Below are positions 19,538 to 29,544 of a stretch of 64,000 nt of DNA, piece after piece. Source of the stretch: Persicitalea sp963803495 (lineage in GTDB: Bacteria; Bacteroidota; Bacteroidia; Cytophagales; Spirosomataceae). The stretch spans positions 1 to 64,000 of the forward strand of contig CAWDMP010000001.1 of NCBI GenBank assembly GCA_963803495.1, written 5' to 3'. The position numbers and the translations under genes are program-made. Numbering within the stretch: the stretch's first letter is position 1; every line of letters starts with the position of its first letter. The notes under the pieces were generated by a model. The model did no database searches and had not been told where the DNA came from. It was given only the letters and a program-made list of their open reading frames with translations.

Positions 19538-21256
19538 ATGGAAAAGAAAGAACTACGCAGTCGGGGATGGTTTGGCAAGGAAGGAAAGGACGGATTTATC
19601 TACCGCGCCTGGATGAAAAACCAGGGATTTCCGGCCGACGAATTTGAAGGAAGGCCCGTGATCGGGATTTGCAATACGTTCTCGGAGCTCACGCCCTGCA
19701 ACGGGCACTTTCGCGAACTGGCCGAGTCGGTCAAGCGCGGTGTGTGGGAAGCGGGCGGTTTTCCGCTCGAATTTCCGGTGATGTCGCTGGGCGAAACCTC
19801 CATCAAGCCCACCGCCATGCTTTTCCGCAACCTGGCGAGCATGGATGTAGAAGAATCGATCCGGGCCAACCCGATCGACGGTGTCGTGCTGCTCTGCGGT
19901 TGTGACAAAACCACACCCTCGCTCGTCATGGGCGCCTGCAGCGTGGATATACCCACGATCGTGGTATCGGGCGGACCGATGCTGACGGGCCGCTACCGGG
20001 GCAAGACCATCGGTACCAGCGATGTGTGGCGGTTCAGCGAAGCCTTCCGGCAGGGGCAACTCACCCAGGAAGAGTTCACGACTTCCGAGGCTTGCATGTG
20101 CCGGAGCGCGGGCCACTGCGCCGTGATGGGCACCGCTTCCACGATGGCCTGCATGGTGGAGTCGTTGGGCTTGACGCTACCCGAAAATGCCGCCATTCCG
20201 GCCGTCGACTCGCGCCGCAAAGTGGCCGCCCACCTGTCGGGTCGGCGGATCGTAAATATGGTGAAAGAGGACCTGCGCCTTTCGCACATCCTGACCCGCG
20301 AAGCCTTCGAGAATGCCATCAAGATCAACGCCGCCATTGGCGGCTCGACCAATTTCGTGATCCACCTGCTGGCCATCGCGGGCCGCATCGGGGTAGACTT
20401 GAAGCTCGACGATTTCGACCGCCTCTCAGCCGAAGTGCCTTTGCTGGCCAATCTGCAGCCTTCCGGCGGGTACTTCATGGAAGATTTTTATTATGCCGGT
20501 GGCTTGCCCGTGGTAATAAAAGAAATGTTGTCTAAAATACATCCCGAAGTGATTACAGCCAACGGCCGCACGGTGGCCGAAAATTGCGCAGATGCCGAGT
20601 GCTTCGATCCCGAGGTGATCGGTTCGCTCGAAAAGCCGGTGAAAGACCTGACCGGACTGGTCGTGGTGCGGGGCAATCTGGCCGAAAACGGCGCGGTACT
20701 CAAACCTTCCGCTTCGCTCAAACCCGAGCTGATGCAACATCGCGGCCCGGCGCTGGTGTTCGAAGACATCGACCACTACAAAGCCCGACTCGACGACCCA
20801 ACGCTGACTTTGGACGAAAACACCGTGATGGTACTTAAAAATGTCGGACCCAAGGGCTACCCCGGAATGCCGGAAGTGGGCAATATGTCCATCCCCAAGC
20901 GATTGTTGGAACAAGGCGTGATGGACATGCTCCGTATTTCCGACGGCCGGATGAGTGGTACCGGCTTCGGCACCGTGGTGCTGCACGTCTCGCCCGAGGC
21001 CGCCGTGGGTGGCAACTTGGCGTTGGTACAAGACGGCGACATCATCGAGCTCGATGTAGCCAACCGCCGCCTGCACCTGCACGTGTCGGACGAAGAACTC
21101 ACGCGCCGCCGCGCCGACTGGCAACCGCCCCAGCTTGGCTACAACCGAGGCTATGTCAACCTCCACATCAACCATGTGCTCCAAGCCCACGAAGGCGCCG
21201 ACCTCGATTTCCTGCGCGGCGGCTCGGGCGATAAAGTGACGCGGGATTCGCATTAG
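19538..21256 (+). CDS. IlvD/Edd family dehydratase, probably a sugar-acid (arabinonate/xylonate) dehydratase
   Basis: From ATG 19538 the product has 572 residues, the normal length for the pentonate-dehydratase branch of the IlvD/Edd family. The iron-sulfur cysteines fall in LTPCNGH, GCDKTTPS and RSAGHCAVMGTAST, and the late GRMSGTGFGTVVLHVSPEAAVGG segment holds the catalytic serine region. These enzymes remove water from aldonic acids to give 2-keto-3-deoxy acids. The downstream SDR gene in the same direction suggests a sugar-acid oxidation route rather than branched-chain amino-acid synthesis. An in-frame extension upstream to 19388 lacks family similarity. Confidence 0.87.
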   Translation: MEKKELRSRGWFGKEGKDGFIYRAWMKNQGFPADEFEGRPVIGICNTFSELTPCNGHFRELAESVKRGVWEAGGFPLEFPVMSLGETSIKPTAMLFRNLASMDVEESIRANPIDGVVLLCGCDKTTPSLVMGACSVDIPTIVVSGGPMLTGRYRGKTIGTSDVWRFSEAFRQGQLTQEEFTTSEACMCRSAGHCAVMGTASTMACMVESLGLTLPENAAIPAVDSRRKVAAHLSGRRIVNMVKEDLRLSHILTREAFENAIKINAAIGGSTNFVIHLLAIAGRIGVDLKLDDFDRLSAEVPLLANLQPSGGYFMEDFYYAGGLPVVIKEMLSKIHPEVITANGRTVAENCADAECFDPEVIGSLEKPVKDLTGLVVVRGNLAENGAVLKPSASLKPELMQHRGPALVFEDIDHYKARLDDPTLTLDENTVMVLKNVGPKGYPGMPEVGNMSIPKRLLEQGVMDMLRISDGRMSGTGFGTVVLHVSPEAAVGGNLALVQDGDIIELDVANRRLHLHVSDEELTRRRADWQPPQLGYNRGYVNLHINHVLQAHEGADLDFLRGGSGDKVTRDSH

Positions 21257-21360
21257 GAGAGTTTATGAGTTGAAAAGTGTATGAGTTTATGATTTTTCAG
21301 GTCCAAGATTCTGCTTATTCGGTTACTGCTATATCTTTACTCATCAACTCATACATTTTT

Positions 21361-22157
21361 ATGTTTCAAAATCTATTCGCCGATCAAGTGGCGATCGTGA
21401 CCGGTGCAGGGCAGGGGATCGGATTGGAAATAGCCCGACAATTGGCTTCGGCAAGGTGCTTCGGTCGTGCTCAACGACGCCGATTCTGTGTTGGCTGCCG
21501 AGGCGATGGCGTCGATCGTGCGGGAAGGCGGACAGTGCGTGGCTGTGGCTGGCGATGCCGCCGACGAAACTGTGATCGGGCAAATGGTGGCGGTGGCGGC
21601 GGAGCATTTCGGAAAGCTGACGATCGTGGTAGCCAATGCCGGCATTACACTTTTTGGTGATTTTTTTGAGTATCCTGCCACAGACCTTCGGCGCGTTTTG
21701 GAGGTGAACTTGGCCGGTTCGTTTTTGCTTACTCAAGCCGCCGCCCGACAGATGCGCGAGCAACGGTCCGGTGGGCGCATTTTGTTAATGTCGTCGGTGG
21801 TAGGCCACCAGGCACACCAGAATCTGGCGGCCTACGCCATGACCAAGGCCGGACTGGAAATGCTGGCCAAGAATTTGGTAATTGGAACTCTCGCCCCATG
21901 GTATCACAATCAACGCCGTTGCGCCAGGCGCTACTATTACGGAACGCACCACCGAAGACCCTACTTATGAACAGGTTTGGTCGGGGATAACGCCCATCGG
22001 CAATCCAGCGCGGGTAGCCGACATAGCCCATGCCGCTTTATTTTTGCTATCGCCGGCATCGGGCCACATCACCGGCCAAAGCCTGGTCGTGGATGGCGGC
22101 TGGACTGCGGTGAGCCCGCTGCCCGATTTGAGTAATATGAAAAAAGATGAGAGGTAG
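21361..22157 (+). pseudogene. SDR family oxidoreductase broken by two frameshifts
   Basis: Three reading frames together give one short-chain dehydrogenase of about 265 residues. Frame one holds the start and the nucleotide-binding VTGAGQGIGLEIARQLA. Frame two, entered near 21455, holds ANAGITLFGDFFEY, the SSVVGHQ serine and YAMTKAGLEML (Tyr and Lys). Frame three, entered near 21890, holds GITINAVAPGATITE, the nucleotide-side C-terminal region and VDGGWTAVSP. All key residues survive, so the indels look recent or are sequencing errors. It follows the dehydratase in the same direction and probably belonged to the same pathway. Confidence 0.8.
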
Positions 22158-22180
22158 GCAAAAGATTCTGGCACTAATTG

Positions 22181-22213
22181 CCTAACACCTAACAACCTAA
22201 TACCTAACAACCT
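22181..22213. repeat. Intergenic heptanucleotide repeat, unit CCTAACA
   Basis: CCTAACA, CCTAACA(A), CCTAATA and CCTAACA(A) run in tandem, with an extra A after the second and fourth units, filling most of the gap between the broken SDR gene and the PolX gene. One of several heptameric intergenic repeats with different unit sequence. Confidence 0.55.
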
Positions 22214-22217
22214 GAAA

Positions 22218-23948
22218 ATGACTAATTCTGAAATAATAGACACCCTCGAACTGACCGCCAAATTGCTGGAACTACACAACGCGGACGGCTTCAAAATCAG
22301 GGCGTACAGCGGTGCGGCATTTAATCTTGATAAGCTGAACGACAAAGAAATAGCCGGTTTGTCTTTCAGTGAGCTGACCGCGCTTCAGGGCGTTGGCAAG
22401 GGCGTGGCCGGCAAAATCATCGAGCTGGTCGAGAAGGGCAAGGTGAAAGAAACCGAAGAACTGCTCGCCGCCACCCCGCCGGGAGTACTTGAGATGTTCA
22501 AAATCAAGGGCATCGGCCCAAAGAAAATAGCCGCACTTTGGCACGAAGCTGGTATCGAAACCATCGCCGAACTCGAAGCCGCTTGTCAGGATGGCAGCGT
22601 TGCCAAGTTGAAAGGGTTTGGGAAAGGTACCCAGCAGAAAATCCTCGATTCGCTGGACTTTTTGCGAAGCCAGGAAGGGAAACTCCGCATGAATCAGGCG
22701 GAAAAGCTCTCACAACTGGTACTCGATGTGCTGGAACAAAACTTCGAGCGTGTAGAAGTGGCGGGGGAAATGCGGCGCAAATTAGAAACTGTCGAAACAC
22801 TTCGCTTCTTGATCGCCGCCGAATCGCCGATCGCAACCCAGAAAAAGCTGAACGAAATCGAGGTACTTGCTCAGGAAATTCCCAACTCGTCGCCCTTCGT
22901 ATGGCGGGGGAAAGCGTTCGATCAGGATATTTTGGTGGAAATCATCGCGGTAGCTCCGGCCAGTATTGAGAGCGAATTGTTCATTCGTAGCGCGGCCGAG
23001 GGACATTTAGCGCAGGAAGCCGCCGAGGGAAACTCGCTTTGGCAAATCGCCCGAGCTGAAAATACGGGCACCGAGGAAGAAATTTACACCAAAGCCGGCC
23101 TGCCCTACATCGTGCCCGAAATGCGGGAGGGTTTCGGGGAATTCGCTTGGGCCGAGCAGCACAAAAACGAGGAGCTAATCACCTGGGACGACCTCAAAGG
23201 TATCCTGCACAACCACAGTACCTATTCCGACGGACAGAACACGCTGACCGAGATGGCCGACTACTGCCGGGAACTGGGCTTCGAGTATCTGGGCATCGCC
23301 GATCATTCCCAAACCGCTACCTACGCCAACGGCCTGCGCGCCGATCGGGTACGGGCGCAACAGGCCGAAATCGACCAACTCAATACCCGCTACGTCGCCG
23401 AAGCCATCGGCAAGCCTTTTAAAATCCTGAGAGGGATCGAATCGGATATTCTGGGCGATGGGATGCTGGACTACTCCGACGAGGTACTGGCTACCTTCGA
23501 CTACGTAGTGGCCTCGGTGCACAGCAACCTCAACATGCCGATGAACAAGGCCACGGACCGCCTGATCACCGCGATTGCTAATCCGTACACCACCATTTTG
23601 GGCCACCCCACCGGCCGCCTACTACTTTCGCGCGACGGCTACCCGATCGACTACCGGGCGGTCATCGATGCCTGCGCCGCGCACAACGTCATCATGGAGA
23701 TTAACGCCAGCCCTTGGCGCCTCGACCTTGACTGGCGCTGGATCGGCTATTGCCTCGACAAAGGCGTAAAACTCAGCATCAACCCCGACGCCCACACCAC
23801 CCAGGGCTACCACGACATGCACTACGGCGTGTCCATTGCCCGCAAAGGAGGCTTGACCAGAGGCATGACGTTCAATGCCTTAACATTACAAGAAATAGAG
23901 GATTGGTTGGGAGAAAAGAAGTCAAAAATTACAACTTCAAAATCGTAA
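22218..23948 (+). CDS. polX: PolX-type protein with degenerate polymerase site and C-terminal PHP domain
   Basis: The 576-residue protein has the architecture of bacterial PolX: helix-hairpin-helix motifs (LQGVGKGVAGKI, IKGIGPKKIAALW, LKGFGKGTQQKI), a polymerase beta-like palm, and a PHP domain (about 330-576) with HNHSTYSDG, ADHSQTATYANG, GIESDI, ASVHSN, LGHPTG and NPDAHT, the metal ligands of a 3'-5' exonuclease. In the palm, the usual GSxRRGxxxxxDxD is replaced by GEMRRKLETVETLRFL, so the two metal-binding aspartates are gone. The protein is therefore probably not a polymerase but may keep nuclease activity in repair. Its 3' end overlaps the convergent OmpA-type gene by 20 bp. Confidence 0.85.
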   Translation: MTNSEIIDTLELTAKLLELHNADGFKIRAYSGAAFNLDKLNDKEIAGLSFSELTALQGVGKGVAGKIIELVEKGKVKETEELLAATPPGVLEMFKIKGIGPKKIAALWHEAGIETIAELEAACQDGSVAKLKGFGKGTQQKILDSLDFLRSQEGKLRMNQAEKLSQLVLDVLEQNFERVEVAGEMRRKLETVETLRFLIAAESPIATQKKLNEIEVLAQEIPNSSPFVWRGKAFDQDILVEIIAVAPASIESELFIRSAAEGHLAQEAAEGNSLWQIARAENTGTEEEIYTKAGLPYIVPEMREGFGEFAWAEQHKNEELITWDDLKGILHNHSTYSDGQNTLTEMADYCRELGFEYLGIADHSQTATYANGLRADRVRAQQAEIDQLNTRYVAEAIGKPFKILRGIESDILGDGMLDYSDEVLATFDYVVASVHSNLNMPMNKATDRLITAIANPYTTILGHPTGRLLLSRDGYPIDYRAVIDACAAHNVIMEINASPWRLDLDWRWIGYCLDKGVKLSINPDAHTTQGYHDMHYGVSIARKGGLTRGMTFNALTLQEIEDWLGEKKSKITTSKS

Positions 23949-25980
23949 ACTCCACTCGCCGATTCCATTGGCGGGTTTCTTCCGTGATATTGCTACTGAT
24001 GGGGTTGGCGGGCCCCCAAGCTTTGGTTTGAATACGCGGGAGTTCGATTCCCTTGGTATTCAGGTACTTCTTGACCGCCAGATACCCGATCTTCCGACAG
24101 CTTGACGTTCTTTTGGTAGTCGCCCACGTTGTCGGTGTGGCCTTCCAGCAACACTTCCATGGTCGGGTGCTCCTTCATCATCGCCACGATGCGCTGCATT
24201 TCGGGGTAGGACGAGCTCACCACATCGGCGCTGCTTTGGGCAAACATGATCTGACTCAGCCGGATTTTCTGCCCCACCTTGATTGGCAGCATCGTGATGT
24301 TCTTGCGGATGGTCCTGAAATTCGTTTCGCGCTGCAGGTCGATTTCTTCGGTCACCGGGAAGTACCCTTCGTGGCTGGCCGTGAGCCGGTACAGATCTTT
24401 CAGCGGCAGAATCATCTTGTACTCCCCCGTTTCGGGCTCGTAGGTGACCTTGGCAAACTCTTCGTTTGATTTTTTAAGATCCGCCACAATCTCCGCGCTC
24501 ATCGGTTGGTTACTCTCGGCGTCGATCACGTTGCCCGAAACAATGGCGACGGGCTCGGGTTTGATGGATGGGAATAGCCGCACGCGGAAAATGTCTTCTC
24601 TACCTAATGAGTTGTCTGTTGAACTCATGTATGCGTATTCAGCCGAGGCAGGAATATTGAAGAAGCCGTCCCAATTTGACGTATTGATAGCTGGACCCAA
24701 ATTCTCAGGCTCCGACCAATTGGTCCAGGTGTCGTCGAGTCGGCGACTGAAGTAGATGTCGCCATTCCCGTAGCCGCTGAATCCGGCAGAAGTGAAGTAA
24801 AGTGTTTTGTCATCTGAGGCAATAAAGGGGAGTCCACTCGTTGTCGGGACTATTAATGACCGATCCCATATGTTTAGGCTCTGTCCAAGATTCATCACCA
24901 TCTAAAAATGTGACATATAGGTCTTTGTTTCCTTCGGTGTCACGGCGTTGTACAGAGATGACCATAACCTTACCTTTGGACGAAATCGCAAACTCAGTCA
25001 GTTTGTCCTCGAAGTCGTTATAATGGTTTTTGATTCGAACTTCTTTTGGAAATGACCAACCATTGGCAGTAAGAACAGACTTAGATAGTCCCTCAACGAC
25101 GGAGCCATCAGGACGATAAACGTTGAGGAGGTAAAGCGTCTTCCCGTCGGGCGAAATCCCCGTAGCGGCATTATCTCCCTCATTGTTGATAGGCGATTTT
25201 AAATTAATCGCTTCACCCCAAACGTTATTTTTATCAAGGTTGGAAGCCCAAACGTCCTGTTTTTCTGCAGATCCCGTGTTTCCTGGATGTCTTGCCCGCG
25301 TAAAATACAGAGAACGACCGTCAGGCGAGATAACGGGAGCCAGTTCTTGCGCGATTGAGTTGACCATTTTTCCCAAGTTTTCCTTCTGCAAATCTTTTGG
25401 CGCGTCCGCCATCACGCGAATGGTGCCTTTCATAGGATCAGTCGAAGATGAAATTCCAATGGCATCGATCTGATTAAAGCCTAGTACCCGCGAAGGTTGT
25501 AGCACTACTTTAACGGCGTTGACTACCAGCGCCGAATCCGAAGGGAAACACGTAGGTCATTTTGCCCAGCTCCCTGGTGGGCGTGATGGAACTTTCGATA
25601 AGCAAATGCTCACCCGAATTTTCATCGTAAGCATACACCCGTACGATAGCCCCGGCGTTGAAGTTCTCGGCAATCGCAACTTGCCGGAGCGGAATGGCTT
25701 TCTCAAAACCCACTTTGATCCATTCCTCGTTGATCGAATTGACCTGCGCGGGGGCCCAGGCACAGGGGCTGTCGCCCACACCGGGTAGTTTGTTGGGGCG
25801 GCCCAGTACCTGCACGGCGCGGTATTCCTTGCCGTAAGGACCCGGGCGGTACTCCGACGAGTACCCCAAAATCTTAGAGGCCCACTGCTCGCTTTGGGCC
25901 AGCAGGGGACGAGTGGAAAATAAAAATACAGGAATCAACAACGCTGCTATCTTCCTCAATCCGGTCGCGTTATTTATCAT
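23929..25980 (-). pseudogene. OmpA family protein with PD40 repeats, broken by about four frameshifts
   Basis: Assembled across frames this is a protein of about 680 residues. It starts at ATG 25980 with a signal peptide (ends RPLLAQ), continues in that frame to about 25515, then shifts into PD40/WD40-like repeats (APVISPDGRSLYFTRAR, TGISPDGKTLYLLNVY), shifts again near 24850 (GLPFIASDDKTLYFTSAG), then has a carboxypeptidase-regulatory-like domain and an OmpA peptidoglycan-binding domain (LEGHTDNVGDYQKN, LSEDRV). A shift near 24090 and one near 24018 precede the family-typical end (TRQWNRRVEFTILK) at 23929. In this family the protein anchors the outer membrane to peptidoglycan. The continuity of homology suggests indel errors or very recent decay. 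Confidence 0.8.
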
Positions 25981-26100
25981 GAATGGCGAGTACTTTATTA
26001 ATATTTTTAAATCGACTTCCTGATTTGGCCTTCGTTGTTCTAAACCCTTATATGCAGCAATTATCAAGCCGAGATGAGCACATGAGAGTACTTACTTGTC

Positions 26101-28684
26101 TTACTCCCCGGATGCGTTCGCGTCGGGTGTGTCGAGCGTAGAACCCAGGAACAAGGCATTAAAAAATAGTTTCGAAGTACCCAGCCAGGTACCTCTGAAA
26201 TTGGGGTTGTCGGCAAACAGGATCACATTGCCCTGGCCCACTTTGTGGGTGAGTAGTCCAGCCGAATTGGCTATTTTCTTTAAGGTCCTTGGGTGCACGT
26301 AGCCGTTGAGCAGCGGTTTAGCGTCGTACTTGATAACGGTACTGTACGGATTCTCCGATACTTCCAGCAACGTGTTGCTATTGCGATAGAGCGCGATTTT
26401 GCGATCGGTGTACCCGAAGCCCAGCGGATTGCTCAGGTCGAGGTCGGCGGAGAAATATGGCCCCTCCCGTCAGCGTCGAGCCTTCGACGTTGCTGGCGTC
26501 CTGGTAGTCGGTGCGGGCGGTTTTGGCATCGGTGGTATCTTTCAGTTTGCGCATCTTTTCGGAAGCAATTTTATTCTTGATCGCCCATTCCGAGGCTGAT
26601 TTGAAAGTAACGAGCGTTCCGCCTGCTTTGACCCAATCTTTCATTTTTTCAACAAAGTCACCGTCGGAAGGGTACTGCCCGTTGACCATCACAACGACGT
26701 CGTACTTGTAGAAATTAACGCGACCAAGTTGCGCCATATCCACCTTCGTGATCGGCATACCCACGTAATTATCCAACATGTACCATACTTCGCCCGCTTC
26801 GTACTGGCTGGTGCCACTGCCGATCGGCATGAGTACCTTGGGTAGCTTGACGGTCGTGAAATTGTTGCTACCTAAATCGACGCCCGCGCTGCTATACCCG
26901 GTTTTGACCGACCGGAATTTGACACCCGTATTGGCCGCAACCAGTTGCAGTTTGGCGTACAAAGAGTCGCTATTTTGCGGTTGCCGTTGCACCGGAATGA
27001 TCATCGTGCCGTGTCCGAACGATTGAACGCCTTCGTCGGTGGCGATCGAAAAAGGCTTAGCCCCGACCTTCACCAGGTAGCCATCTTGCAGTAGTTGATA
27101 AAGTGCTTTATGGGTATTGAAATCTGTGGCGGGCAGCAGATAAGCATAGTCCGTTTTGGTGAAAGTAATGGGCGAAAACGCCAATGACTCGAACGTCAAT
27201 CGTTCGCCGGTCGGGACCGCGCCGCCTTTATATTCGGCGTGCGGCAGACCGTAAGCCAGCGGCAGATTCCAGGCCGAGGCGTCGTAGAAGATGCTGTCGG
27301 CGAAGGCAACAGGCTTTTCAAACACCGACTGCACCATCCGGTACTGCGGCTGGGCGACGGGTACGTAGTATGCTTGGCCGGGCCGGAAGGTTTGGCCATC
27401 CTGCTTCACTTCCGAAGTCAGCGGGTAGGTTTCGATGCGGTGCAACAGCAACATATTCAGGAACGTACGGTTGCGGGTATCGTCATCGTCCGCGCCCACG
27501 AGGTACCCTTTCACGGCGCTTTTTTTGGCAGTGCTTACGGCCGAATCGAAAAACTCTTTCTGGAAGCGAAGCAAATCTTCCCGCTGCGCCACCGCGCCCC
27601 GGATGGTAGCGATGGCGTTGACGAGGTGATTGCGAACGGCATACGAGAAAGTCAGCAGGCCGTTGTCGCTGTCCTGCACGTGGCCGCGCGAGCTACCCTG
27701 CTCGAAAAGAAAGCCGATGCCGCCCTTGATGTCGGGGTAGCTGGAACCATAGCCGGGGTACAGATTATCGAACGACTCCTTACTGTAATAAAACGAACCG
27801 ATCTCGTTCATGGCCGACTCGAAGTACTTGGCAAAGGTATCATTCAGGTTGCGGTACACGTAGGCCGGTACCAGCGGATTCTCGGCGCTTTGCTTGGAAG
27901 GCTCGAAAAAGTGCGTCGAGTTGGTACCCATTTCGTGGTGGTCGGTCACGACATTGGGGTACCATTGATGATAAAAATTAAGCCGGTTGCGGCTCTCGCG
28001 GTGCACTGCCAAAAACCAGTCGCGGTTGAGGTCGAACCAATAGTGGTTTACGCGGCCGCTGGGCCACACCTCGTTGTGCTCGCGGTCGTTGGGGTCAGAG
28101 ACGGGCGGCATGCCTTTGTGCATATTCACCCAGTTGGCGAAGCGGTCGCGGCCGTCGGGATTGATCACTGGCTCGATGAACGTCACGGCGGTTCGGAGCG
28201 TGTTGAGTACCTCCGGGTCTTCGCCCGCCGCCAGGTAGTAGGCCGTCAGGATCGCCGCCTCGCCGCCCGAGGCCTCGTTGCCGTGGACGTTGTAGCCCAG
28301 TTGGAGTACCACCGGCATCGTCTTGGTATCCGGCATTTTCTTCGTCGGATCGACCAGCGCCTGGCGGTTTTGCCGGATGCTTTCGAGGTTGGCCAGGTTT
28401 TCCGGGCTGCTGAATGCGACCATCAGCTGGTCGCGGTACTCGTAGGTGCGGCCCGTGCTTCGGTACTTCACCCGGTCGGAAGCTTCGCTGAGGTACTTGA
28501 AGTACGACACCATTCGATCGTAGCGCGTATGCTGCGTCCCTACGGAGTACCCCAGAAACGCATCTGGTGTGAGTATATTCGGGTTGAATTTCTTGCCTGG
28601 AAAGTAGTAGTTGTTCTGCGCTTGCAGGCTGGAAGCCAGCAAGGTGAGGAGTCAGAATAGGGGAAAAGTGTAATTTTTTTTCAT
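26101..28684 (-). pseudogene. Exported M14 zinc carboxypeptidase (paralogue 1), with an in-frame stop and a frameshift
   Basis: The body (about 750 residues from 28642) is an M14 metallopeptidase: YNVHGNEASGGEA gives the HxxE zinc ligands, NPDGRDRF and DLNRDWF follow, and a long C-terminal domain contains a ThuA/glutamine-amidotransferase-like segment (VVMVNGQYPSDGDF, GGTLVTFKSASEW). The natural start appears to be ATG 28684, giving MKKNYTFPLF, then an in-frame TGA, then LLTLLASSLQAQ: a complete signal peptide interrupted by one stop. Near 26455 a frameshift separates the last 120 residues (DLDLSNPLGFGYTDRK to the stop at 26101). A second, similar gene lies at 32635-35149. Such proteins trim peptides in the periplasm; the substrate is unknown. 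Confidence 0.82.
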
Positions 28685-28697
28685 TAAAGTGCAAATG

Positions 28698-28774
28698 AAG
28701 CCTCGGAGAGGCTCAACGTTTGTAAATATTTAAAATACAACTATCAAATAAGCTTCGGAGAAGCGCAACGTCTG
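28698..28774. repeat. Pair of co-varying small hairpin repeats
   Basis: Two related copies of about 25 bp lie 52 bp apart between the peptidase start and rpe. Copy one has GCCTC-GGA-GAGGC (28700-28712) and copy two GCTTC-GGA-GAAGC (28752-28764). The stems differ by a C-G to T-A exchange that keeps pairing, and both are followed by nCAACGTYTG. Conserved pairing with changed bases points to a selected RNA or DNA hairpin rather than chance. Confidence 0.6.
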
Positions 28775-28794
28775 GATGCATGTATCTGGCTCAC

Positions 28795-29445
28795 TTATTG
28801 CGAACCTTTCAATTCACGAATAGTCGCCATCGGATTGTCCGATTTAAACACAAAACTCCCCGCCACAAGCACATCGGCCCCGGCCTCCACGAGCAGTGGT
28901 GCATTTTCATCATTGACGCCACCGTCGATCTCGATCTTGAAATCCAGCCCGGCCTCGGTTCGCAGCTGCACCAATTGCCGCACTTTTTGATAGGTGTTTT
29001 CGATAAAACTTTGCCCGCCAAATCCCGGATTGACCGACATGATGAGTACTTGCGCCACCTCACCCAGAATATCGGCGAGCAAGGCCACGGACGTATGCGG
29101 ATTGACCGCCACCGACGGCAACGCGCCCAACTCCCTGATGTGCTGTAACGTCCGGTGCAGGTTAGGGCAAGTTTCGTGATGTACCGTGATGATATCGGCT
29201 CCGGCTTTACGGAAATCTTCCAGGTAGCGTTCCGGCTCCACGATCATCAGATGGACATCGAGCGGTTTGGTAGCGTGGCGCGCGATGGCGGCGCAGACCG
29301 GGATGCCGAACGAAATGTTGGGCACAAACCGGCCATCCATAATATCGACGTGGATGTAGTCGGCGGCGCTGCGGTTGAGCATTTCGACATCACGCTGCAA
29401 ATTAGCGAAGTCGGCGGCCAAGACGGAGGGGGCGATTAGGGGCAT
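28795..29445 (-). CDS. rpe: Ribulose-phosphate 3-epimerase
   Basis: From ATG 29445 the protein has 216 residues, the family's usual length, and begins with the canonical APSVLAADF. Further hallmarks are YIHVDIMDGRFVPNISFG (metal-binding His and catalytic Asp), LDVHLMIVEPERYL, ITVHHE, VLIMSVNPGFGGQSFI and the phosphate-binding EIDGGVN followed by LVAGSFVFK. It interconverts ribulose 5-phosphate and xylulose 5-phosphate in the pentose phosphate pathway in the cytoplasm. A longer in-frame extension to 29781 overlaps ligA and lacks similarity. It is divergent from ligA across about 100 bp. Confidence 0.96.
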   Translation of the reverse strand: MPLIAPSVLAADFANLQRDVEMLNRSAADYIHVDIMDGRFVPNISFGIPVCAAIARHATKPLDVHLMIVEPERYLEDFRKAGADIITVHHETCPNLHRTLQHIRELGALPSVAVNPHTSVALLADILGEVAQVLIMSVNPGFGGQSFIENTYQKVRQLVQLRTEAGLDFKIEIDGGVNDENAPLLVEAGADVLVAGSFVFKSDNPMATIRELKGSQ

Positions 29446-29544
29446 TTTCAGTAGTTTTGAACGAAAATAGGCATTTTTGCTTCGAAAAACGCATTCCTGC
29501 TTTATTTCAGTTTGCAACCATTTGATTATCAATTCCACACAAAG

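Noticed and set aside
27239..28660. 473-codon frame opposite the M14 peptidase gene
   Set aside because: It mirrors the peptidase codons on the other strand, is rich in Val, Arg and His as expected for a shadow frame, and has no domain.
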